NCBI GenBank assembly: GCA_030151165.1
Contig: JASLEM010000388.1
Coordinates: 1 to 15,342 of the forward strand
Source: Burkholderiaceae bacterium
GTDB lineage: Bacteria; Pseudomonadota; Gammaproteobacteria; Burkholderiales; Burkholderiaceae
Length of the DNA stretch: 15,342 bases
Direction of reading: 5' to 3'
Position numbers and translations under genes: made by a program
The notes under the pieces: generated by a model
Database searches by the model: none
The model's input: the letters and a program-made list of their open reading frames with translations, nothing else
Told to the model about the DNA's origin: nothing
Shown: positions 6,956 through 13,408 of the stretch, piece by piece
Layout of the letters: each line of letters opens with the position of its first letter
Numbering within the stretch: position 1 is the stretch's first letter

Positions 6956-6985
6956 GGGGGCGCTACCGCAAGGGGCGCCCCCTTT
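6956..6985 (+). terminator. GC-rich stem-loop after the capsid gene, weak terminator or attenuator
   Basis: The arms GGGGGCGC (6956-6963) and GCGCCCCC (6975-6982) pair perfectly around an 11-base loop, followed by only three T. The short T run argues for partial termination or 3'-end protection of capsid mRNA rather than a full stop. The next gene starts 30 bases on. Confidence 0.5.
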
Positions 6986-7015
6986 CACCGTCCCCGCAAC
7001 CGCCAAGGAACCACC

Positions 7016-7417
7016 ATGGACGACACCCAGGAAATCTTCCGCATCGACTGCAAGGTTGAACCCTTCGAGCCGCGCCGCATCAACGGCCTGCCGTTCGAGA
7101 AGTCCTTCGACAACCCGCTGCGCCCCAGTCACCCGACCGGGCTCTTCTACTACGGCCCGATCGAACGCGGCCACGAGCGCCTCTACGAAGGCCTCGAGCA
7201 CTTCCCGATCACGCGCTGCGGCACGACCGAGGACGAGGAGGCTGCGGCCGCCGTTCACGGCGAGCTGGTGAAGGCCCGCGGGGAGGAGTACCGTGCCGCG
7301 CACCGCGCGAAGACCGCGCCCGCACCGGACGTCGCGGCCGCCGCCGCCGCGTCGAACAAGGGCAAGGGCGCGAAGAACGCGCCTGCGGCCGCCCCGGAGG
7401 GCGAAACCAAGCCCTGA
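7016..7417 (+). CDS. Small hypothetical protein downstream of the capsid gene
   Basis: The 133-residue product has a folded-looking N-terminal part of about 90 residues (FRIDCKVEPFEPRRINGLPF, then GLFYYGPIERGHERLYEGLE). Its C-terminal tail is low in complexity and rich in Ala, Lys and Pro, and is probably disordered. No signal peptide, membrane segment or known motif was seen. The start has a good AAGGAA at 7005-7010, five bases upstream. Its place right after the major capsid gene is where head-completion or decoration proteins are often encoded, but nothing in the sequence proves this. It is the last gene before the strong terminator at 7444-7466, so it closes the head operon. Confidence 0.75.
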   Translation: MDDTQEIFRIDCKVEPFEPRRINGLPFEKSFDNPLRPSHPTGLFYYGPIERGHERLYEGLEHFPITRCGTTEDEEAAAAVHGELVKARGEEYRAAHRAKTAPAPDVAAAAAASNKGKGAKNAPAAAPEGETKP

Positions 7418-7443
7418 CGGCGTGCCCGGAGTGGCCGTCAGTT

Positions 7444-7466
7444 GCCGCCCTTCGGGGCGGCTTTTT
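7444..7466 (+). terminator. Strong intrinsic terminator ending the head operon
   Basis: A perfect 7-base stem (GCCGCCC at 7444-7450, GGGCGGC at 7455-7461) is closed by a stable TTCG tetraloop and followed directly by five T (7462-7466). It lies 27 bases after the stop of the small gene and separates the head module from the adhesin module. Confidence 0.92.
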
Positions 7467-7475
7467 CATAGGCGC

Positions 7476-7507
7476 GTCGTGATCCTATCCTGAGGACGAG
7501 CATCCAC
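7476..7507 (+). promoter_or_regulatory. Duplicated leader element, copy 1
   Basis: GTCGTGA, four variable bases, ATCCTGAGG (7487-7495) and then CATCCAC (7501-7507) precede the fibre gene start at 7522. The first two blocks recur with identical spacing before the gene at 12908. Lying just after a terminator, this is where a late promoter or translation leader would be expected, but no standard -35/-10 boxes are clear. Confidence 0.5.
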
Positions 7508-7521
7508 TGGAGCGTCCGCAC

Positions 7522-9285
7522 ATGGCCTATCCCCGCACCACCTACGAACTCGAAGGGCACCCGACGCCGCAGGATCAGAGCCTCGGCGCCGACGCGACCT
7601 TCTACAACGCGCTCGCGCCGCATCGCCAGTACCGGCTGATGCCCGACAAGCAGTATTTCGTCGCGATGCAGCCGGAGCCGCGCAGCCTCACCACCCTGGG
7701 GGGCACGCCGAGCGCGCGCGATATCTACCAGGCCGACTACGTCCAGTTCTTCAACCAGGCCGACCGCACGAAGCGATACACGGTCAGCGCCGACGGCACC
7801 GCGTACGTCATGGTCGGGGGCAGCGGTGGTGGCACCTCGAACGTCACGATCTCGACGTCGCTCCCCCAGGCGCTCGGCACCGCCAACGCGGGCTCGACGA
7901 ATGGCACCGCGGCCAGCGCCTTCGACCACGTGCACGCGCTGCCGACGGCCGCCCAGCTCAATGTCATCTCGATCGCGACGCAGCTCACCGCGGCGCAGAT
8001 CCAGGCGCAGCTCGCGGACGGCGTGGCGCCGACGAACAACAACACCTACGTGAACACCACGGCCGGCACCACCGCGATGACCGGCTTCGCGCGCTTCACG
8101 GCCCTCAACTTCAACGACGAGGTCTACTGGAACCCGTTCCTCGGGGCGTCGGGCCAGTGGGATCGCATCGCGCTGCTCGATACCGGTCTGCGCACCGCGG
8201 GCGTCGCCTACGCGCTGGCAGACGGCACGATGCGCGTTGCGGTGCCCGGCGCGGGCGCGACGTACGCCGATTACGCGCCGCCCATCTTCCTCATGTGCAA
8301 TGTCCCGGTCGGCCAGTGCCCGACGGGGGTCATCGGCTCGAACGGCGCGATCCAGATCGGCGTGCAGAACCCGAACAGCGCGACCAGCATCGCGTTCAGC
8401 CAGACCACGGCCGGGACGGGGGTGACGGCCACCGTCACCGGCGGCACCGGTCCGTTCGTCTCGACGGACGCAACGGCTGCGAACCTGCGAGCGATCTGCG
8501 TCGGCGGCGTGGTCTGCCCGATCACGGGCTACACGAGCGCCAGCGTCGTCACTTGCACGATCCCCTCGGGTGGCATCTCGGCGTCCTCGTTCAGCACGTT
8601 CTACGTCGGCACGCAGTTCAACAACATCAGCGGCAACGGCCGGTACTCGGGCGACAGCAACGCTTCGGGCGTCTGGGTCTACTTCCAACAGGGCGAGATC
8701 AACACCACCGTCAGCGGGCCGGGCTACGCCGCGGGCTTCTACTACACGACGTGGTCCACCACGATGACCGGCACGATCTGGAACATGACGTACGCGCCGG
8801 GCACGAACAGCGGTGCCAACTCGTGGCGCGTGCCGTCGACGAGCGGCGCCGCATTCAGCGGCACGACCGGCACCACGCACAACCCCGTCACCGGCGCGGA
8901 CCTGACGACGCACCAGATCACCGCCACGAACCCGATGGGGCCCTACGGCAAGCGCACCGAGCACGTCAACCATCGCAGCTCTTCGTCGACCGGCACGAAG
9001 CAGGTGCGGTCGTACCTCGGGGCGACGCAGTGCGGCTACAACAGCGGCAGCCAGACGGTGAACAACTTCAACTCCGACAACGCCACGCTCCGCATGAAGG
9101 GGAGCACGGCGCTCGAGGTGGGCGTCACCGGTGGCGATCCGATCCACGTCACGGGCGCGCCGTACGGCGCCGGCATCATCGAGACCGCGAACTCCCAGGT
9201 CTATGCGCTGAAGATCCAGCAGTCTTCGGTCAACGACTACGTCGTCGTCGAGAGCTACGAAGCGAACTTCCACTTCCAGGCCTGA
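7522..9285 (+). CDS. Phage fibre/adhesin protein with DHVH motif
   Basis: The 587-residue product has a compact N-terminal region (about 1-95, YELEGHPTPQDQSLGADATF) that probably anchors it to the particle. A Gly/Ser-rich linker leads to the tail-fibre signature AGSTNGTAASAFDHVHALP (about 119-141, DHVH at 135-138), a short trimer-associated motif common in phage fibres. The remaining 430 residues are beta-rich, with many Thr, Ser, Gly and Asn and few charges, and contain Cys residues around 259-265 and 333-338 (VGQCPTGV, ICVGGVVCPIT) and in QCGYNSGS. The likely role is host-surface recognition. The receptor cannot be told. It is the first gene after the terminator and has GGAG at 7509-7512. 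The next gene follows after seven bases, with its ribosome binding site overlapping this stop codon. Confidence 0.75.
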   Translation: MAYPRTTYELEGHPTPQDQSLGADATFYNALAPHRQYRLMPDKQYFVAMQPEPRSLTTLGGTPSARDIYQADYVQFFNQADRTKRYTVSADGTAYVMVGGSGGGTSNVTISTSLPQALGTANAGSTNGTAASAFDHVHALPTAAQLNVISIATQLTAAQIQAQLADGVAPTNNNTYVNTTAGTTAMTGFARFTALNFNDEVYWNPFLGASGQWDRIALLDTGLRTAGVAYALADGTMRVAVPGAGATYADYAPPIFLMCNVPVGQCPTGVIGSNGAIQIGVQNPNSATSIAFSQTTAGTGVTATVTGGTGPFVSTDATAANLRAICVGGVVCPITGYTSASVVTCTIPSGGISASSFSTFYVGTQFNNISGNGRYSGDSNASGVWVYFQQGEINTTVSGPGYAAGFYYTTWSTTMTGTIWNMTYAPGTNSGANSWRVPSTSGAAFSGTTGTTHNPVTGADLTTHQITATNPMGPYGKRTEHVNHRSSSSTGTKQVRSYLGATQCGYNSGSQTVNNFNSDNATLRMKGSTALEVGVTGGDPIHVTGAPYGAGIIETANSQVYALKIQQSSVNDYVVVESYEANFHFQA

Positions 9286-9292
9286 GGCGTCT

Positions 9293-12200
9293 ATGCCGCA
9301 CAGCAAGAACCAGAAGAACGCCCTGATCCGCCTGAAGACGGCGGAACAGGCGCCCTCGTACACGTACCCTCCGGCCATCCAGGGGGAAATCTTCGCTGGC
9401 GATCTGATCGATACCTCGTACGGGTATTCCAACCCGACGTGGTTGCCGGGGTTCCCCGCGGGCACGCAGCAGCCGACGCAGGTGCTGCTGAACAACGTCA
9501 GCCAGGGCACGAGCTACCTGACGACGAATGCGGACGTCGGCAAGACGATGCAGATCCGCCAGGTCTCGAACAGCGCGCAGTTCCCCTCGAACGTGACGAC
9601 CGTCTCGGCGGCCGTGACGATTCTCGCGAAGCAGACGTTCGCGAACCAGCAGGGGTATCTCGGCGGCAACGTGACCGGGACGATCGACTACAACCGCATG
9701 CAGCTCTACGCCGATGCGGTGGGCGACTCGCGCGGCTGGTGCGTGCCGAACACGAACACGTCGTACTACCAGCCGTCGGGCGTCGGCACGCCGAATACGA
9801 CGGTGACGTTGGGCGGCACCCCGGCCGTCGGCCAGACGACGAGCCTGAACATCAGCGTCGTCGCGGGCCAGGTCTCGCCGCTCAACGGGGACTCGACCGA
9901 CCTCGGGAAAATCTTCTTGCTGCGCACCGTGACGAGCGGCACGGGCAGCACGTTCGGCAACGGTGGCCGCGTGCTCGTCACCGGGTACACCGACACGAAC
10001 AACTGCACGGTGCAGGTGCTCGCCGTCTGCTCGCAGACCACCTTCGCGAACAGCGCGGGCAGCACGCTGTGGGAATGCTCGGTCATGACGCTGAGCTTCA
10101 GCGCCGCGACGGGCAACGGCGTCACGATGACGATCGGCGCGCCCAGCGCGTACTACGACGGGAACGCGCTGGCGAACACGTCGTACCACGGCGTCGGCAT
10201 GGCGATCGGCCGCATCTTCCGCGTCACGCAGCTCGGCTCGAACAACAACATCGTCAGCACGCTCGGCGTCGCCGTGGTGACGTCTGTCAGCAGTCTGGGG
10301 CAGGCGACGGTCAACATCATCAGCGGCAGCATGCCGCTGAGCGGGACGAGCGCGCTGTCGTGGGGCGTCGAGATCCCGCTCGACTCCAACGGCATGCCGA
10401 CCATCGCATCGCAGATGGTGCTGTCCGCGTATCCGGCGACGAACTCGCCAGGCCAGCTCGACAACGGCAAGAGCTACTACCTGATCTGGGAGTCGCCGGG
10501 CGCGTCAACGAACTGCACGAACATGGGCTCCGTCGGCGTCACGATGCACGGGCCGACGACCGATGGCGTCAGCACGACGACCATGCAGTTCGACGTCGCC
10601 TCGAGCGGCAACAACGTCGTCTCCTACTTCTTCGACGGGCCGGTGACCGACATTTCGTGCCCGCGCGACGGCACGACCACGATCCCCGCCACGGGCACCT
10701 TCAACCCCGTGTGCGTGGGCTTCTACGCGACGGCTCTCACGCGCATGCGGTTCATGGACTTCCTGAACTGCAACGGCAGCGGACAGCTCCGGCCCGACAC
10801 GGACGCCAGCATGGCGCCGAAGGACTGGAAGATCATGCAGCGGATCTACGGCAAGGCGTATCCGTCGTGGCAGTGCCTGATCCGCTTCGCCGAGGCCATG
10901 TACGTGTACCCGGGGTCGAAGCTGAAGGAGATCGACTACAACATCCCGCCCTTCGCAAGCCCCGCGTACGCGACCTGGATCTCGAACCTGATGACGTCCT
11001 ACAACCCGACGGGCCCGGTGTCCCTCGGGCTGATCGTGTCGTGGGTGAATGGCGCGAACGAGCCGTGGAACAACTCGTTCATCACGCACAACTCGTACCA
11101 GTATTGCGCGATGGCCGAGGCGCAGGTGCTGTCGCAATACGGCGGCCCTTTCTCCCCCATCACGAGCGTGACGCAATCGGGAACCGCGCAGGTGACGGTC
11201 GTCCTGAACCTCACGCCCGCGCAACTCGCGGCGCAGTTCAATGGGCTCGTCATCTCCGTCGGCACGCCGCTGTGGACGTACGACGGCTCGTCGAATTCGA
11301 CGTGGAACAACATCAACATGGCCGCGCCGGTGACCGTCACCAGCGTGAGCAGCACTTCGTCGTCGACGACGTTCACCTACAACTCGGTCGTCAACACGAC
11401 GCAGACGGCAAGCATCTCGTCGACGGGGACGCAGTTCGTGCTGTGGTTCAACACCACGAGCAACCTGCTGAACATCAACAACGTCGCGCCGCACGGCTGG
11501 AACGTCTACAACCTGAGCCCGATCTACTACACGCGCCAGGTCTGGCTGTACAAGAACGCGTGGACGCGGTCGCAGGACAAGTTCTACCTGAACACGCAGT
11601 ACGGCGGCTACTACGACAACGGCCAGGGCTATGGCAGCCTGGGCGTGAAGGTCGAATACACGTACGGCGCGCTCCTCGGCTCGACGCAGGGCGGCACGTT
11701 GTCGACGTGGCTGAACGGCATGTCGGTGGCGCCGTACGTCACCGCGAACCTGCGCTGCGACACGACCAACGGCTCGCCCACGGTCACGAACCTTACGGAT
11801 TTCACCAGCGGCAACGCGAGCACCTACGCGAACGCCGTCGCGGCCGGCGCGGTGCCGATCGATCCGGCCACGGTGTTCGTCGCCGGCGACCAGATCCAGA
11901 TCGGGGGCACCGTCTACACGGTGCAGAGCGTCACCGCGGGCGCGGGAACGGGCAGCATCACGCTGACCTCGAACTACAACCCAACGGGCACGCCGGGCGC
12001 CGTCAACACGCGCGTGTCGGCCACGATCGACACCGTCAGCCCCGACTCGACGACCTGCGATCGATGGCTCACCGCGGCGATGGCGAACCTCAACGGGCCG
12101 CAGGGGCGCCAGATCAAGGCGCACGTGTATTTCTGCCAGCTCTATGGCATCACGCCGCTCGCGTACGAAGGCGGCCCGGACACGCAGCTCGCGTGCAACC

Positions 12201-12859
12201 TGAACCCGGTGCTGCACGTCAGCACCCAGATGGGGACGTTCGTCACCGCGCTGGCCGACAAGTGGTTCAAGAATGGCGGCCGCCAGTTCAACTTCTACTC
12301 GTTCAGCCTCGGGGCGTTCACGAATGGGCAGCAGTCGGGGTGGCCGATCACCACGGACTACGGGAACCTCACGAACCCGAAGTACCTGGCGTGGGTCAAC
12401 TACTCGACGCCGCGCAACTACGCCAACGAATACGGCAGCCCGGGCAGCGCGCAGCCGCTGTCGACCGCCTGGGTCGCGTGCAGCGCGAGCCCCACGGTCG
12501 TCTCGAGCGGCGCGGGTGCGGGCAACGTGACCTTCAGCAGCTACGCGTCGTCGATCAGCATGGACACGATGCACGCCGTGCCGCGCACGCGCCGTTTCTC
12601 GGTCAGCATCCCGTGCACGGGTTCGGTGATCGGGCAGACGTTCAGCGTCTACGCGAATCCGACGCTCACCGGCGACGGCACGCTGCTTGGGACGATCACG
12701 ATCCCGAACAACGGCGCCGGCGCATCGACCGCGCCGGCGGCCGCGACGATCGCGGCGTCCCTGAACATCCCGAGCGGCTCCGCGGTGATCCGCATGCGGC
12801 TGCCCGCAGGCCTCCAGGGCGCCCCCGGCTTCGGTTCGATCCAGCTCCTGCCGTCGTGA
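9293..12859 (+). CDS. Large virion fibre with putative clan GH-A-like glycosidase barrel and CBM-like C-terminus
   Basis: The product is 1188 residues. The N-terminus (about 45-125, ADVGKTMQIRQVSNS) is Ig-like, followed by beta-rich modules. From about 480 the pattern resembles a glycosidase TIM barrel: RMRFMDFLNCNGS (484 onward), WVNGANEPWNNSF with Glu590 as candidate acid/base, a GMSVAPYV strand (809-816), and LAYEGG with Glu959 as candidate nucleophile. Two beta-rich segments (about 620-730 and 822-925) sit between barrel elements, which explains the long 369-residue gap between the two Glu. The C-terminus (about 1065-1188, including FSVYANPTLTGDGTLLG) resembles a CBM6-like sugar-binding sandwich. 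The likely role is binding and cutting a host surface glycan, with the substrate unknown. There is no signal peptide, as expected for a virion protein. TGAGG at 9283-9287 serves as ribosome binding site. It could instead be a catalytically dead adhesin. Confidence 0.75.
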   Translation: MPHSKNQKNALIRLKTAEQAPSYTYPPAIQGEIFAGDLIDTSYGYSNPTWLPGFPAGTQQPTQVLLNNVSQGTSYLTTNADVGKTMQIRQVSNSAQFPSNVTTVSAAVTILAKQTFANQQGYLGGNVTGTIDYNRMQLYADAVGDSRGWCVPNTNTSYYQPSGVGTPNTTVTLGGTPAVGQTTSLNISVVAGQVSPLNGDSTDLGKIFLLRTVTSGTGSTFGNGGRVLVTGYTDTNNCTVQVLAVCSQTTFANSAGSTLWECSVMTLSFSAATGNGVTMTIGAPSAYYDGNALANTSYHGVGMAIGRIFRVTQLGSNNNIVSTLGVAVVTSVSSLGQATVNIISGSMPLSGTSALSWGVEIPLDSNGMPTIASQMVLSAYPATNSPGQLDNGKSYYLIWESPGASTNCTNMGSVGVTMHGPTTDGVSTTTMQFDVASSGNNVVSYFFDGPVTDISCPRDGTTTIPATGTFNPVCVGFYATALTRMRFMDFLNCNGSGQLRPDTDASMAPKDWKIMQRIYGKAYPSWQCLIRFAEAMYVYPGSKLKEIDYNIPPFASPAYATWISNLMTSYNPTGPVSLGLIVSWVNGANEPWNNSFITHNSYQYCAMAEAQVLSQYGGPFSPITSVTQSGTAQVTVVLNLTPAQLAAQFNGLVISVGTPLWTYDGSSNSTWNNINMAAPVTVTSVSSTSSSTTFTYNSVVNTTQTASISSTGTQFVLWFNTTSNLLNINNVAPHGWNVYNLSPIYYTRQVWLYKNAWTRSQDKFYLNTQYGGYYDNGQGYGSLGVKVEYTYGALLGSTQGGTLSTWLNGMSVAPYVTANLRCDTTNGSPTVTNLTDFTSGNASTYANAVAAGAVPIDPATVFVAGDQIQIGGTVYTVQSVTAGAGTGSITLTSNYNPTGTPGAVNTRVSATIDTVSPDSTTCDRWLTAAMANLNGPQGRQIKAHVYFCQLYGITPLAYEGGPDTQLACNLNPVLHVSTQMGTFVTALADKWFKNGGRQFNFYSFSLGAFTNGQQSGWPITTDYGNLTNPKYLAWVNYSTPRNYANEYGSPGSAQPLSTAWVACSASPTVVSSGAGAGNVTFSSYASSISMDTMHAVPRTRRFSVSIPCTGSVIGQTFSVYANPTLTGDGTLLGTITIPNNGAGASTAPAAATIAASLNIPSGSAVIRMRLPAGLQGAPGFGSIQLLPS

Positions 12860-12895
12860 CGCCATCCTGAGGCCTACCGCTCAAGAACCATCCAC
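12853..12895 (+). promoter_or_regulatory. Duplicated leader element, copy 2
   Basis: GTCGTGA (12853-12859, containing the stop of the large fibre gene), four variable bases, ATCCTGAGG (12864-12872) and CATCCAC (12889-12895) repeat the arrangement at 7476-7507. The spacing between the first two blocks is identical, and CATCCAC lies 19-21 bases before the start codon in both copies. Confidence 0.5.
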
Positions 12896-12907
12896 CGAGG
12901 TGCCCGC

Positions 12908-13345
12908 ATGTCCGCCCTGACCGACTACACCGAGAACAAGCTGATCGACTTCCTGCTCCGCGGCCAGGCCTTCACGCCGCCGACGAACGTCTACCTCGCG
13001 CTGTTCACCGTCGCGCCCACGGACGCCGGCGGCGGCACCGAGGTGACGGGTGGCAGCTACGCGCGCGTCACCATCCCCTGCACGTCGACCGACTGGTGCG
13101 GCACGCAGGGCGCGGCGACCACGGGCGCCTCGACGGGCACGAGCGGCACGATCAGCAACAACAACACGCTGACCTTCCCGACGCCGACGGCGAATTGGGG
13201 GACGGTCGTCGGCGCCGCGCTGATGGACGCGTCCTCGGGCGGCAACATGCTGATCTACGGCCCGCTGGCCGCGAACCAGGTCGTCAACACCGGCAACACG
13301 GTCTCCTTCGCGCCCGCTGCGCTGTCGTTCCAGCTCGACAACTGA
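12908..13345 (+). CDS. Phage structural protein of the 'TENKLIDFLLRG' family, often labelled tail fibre protein
   Basis: The 145-residue product matches a compact family frequent in tailed phages of high-GC hosts. It has an N-terminal helix (LTDYTENKLIDFLLRG), then TPPTNVYLALFTVAPTDAG, GTEVTGGSYARV, a Thr/Gly-rich loop, TFPTPTANWGTVVGAALMD, SGGNMLIYGPL, and a final beta hairpin ending in FQLDN. Length and block order agree with the family as I remember it. These proteins are thought to be virion components, but the exact location is not known to me. The start has GAGG at 12897-12900. Its placement between two large adhesins suggests an adaptor or short fibre role, which is inference. Confidence 0.8.
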   Translation: MSALTDYTENKLIDFLLRGQAFTPPTNVYLALFTVAPTDAGGGTEVTGGSYARVTIPCTSTDWCGTQGAATTGASTGTSGTISNNNTLTFPTPTANWGTVVGAALMDASSGGNMLIYGPLAANQVVNTGNTVSFAPAALSFQLDN

Positions 13346-13363
13346 TCGGCGGCGCGATAGCGG

Positions 13364-13389
13364 AGGGCGCGCCGCGCGAGCGCGCCCTT
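13364..13389 (+). terminator. GC-rich stem-loop, weak terminator candidate
   Basis: The arms AGGGCGCG (13364-13371) and CGCGCCCT (13381-13388) pair around a 9-base loop in the 63-base gap before the last gene. Only a couple of T follow, so full termination is unlikely. The structure may be a 3'-end stabiliser. Confidence 0.35.
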
Positions 13390-13408
13390 CGTGCTTCAGG
13401 GGAGTCCC

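Noticed and set aside
7438..9510. 690-residue - strand open frame opposite the fibre gene
   Set aside because: It reads across the terminator and two real genes on the other strand and has a shadow-like Arg-rich composition.
10505..12865. 786-residue - strand open frame opposite the large fibre gene
   Set aside because: It is antisense to a protein with recognisable barrel motifs, with no motif of its own and an Arg-rich composition.
9439..12870. 1143-residue + strand frame overlapping the large fibre gene in another frame
   Set aside because: It is Arg/His-rich with no domain pattern, a shadow of the barrel-containing frame.
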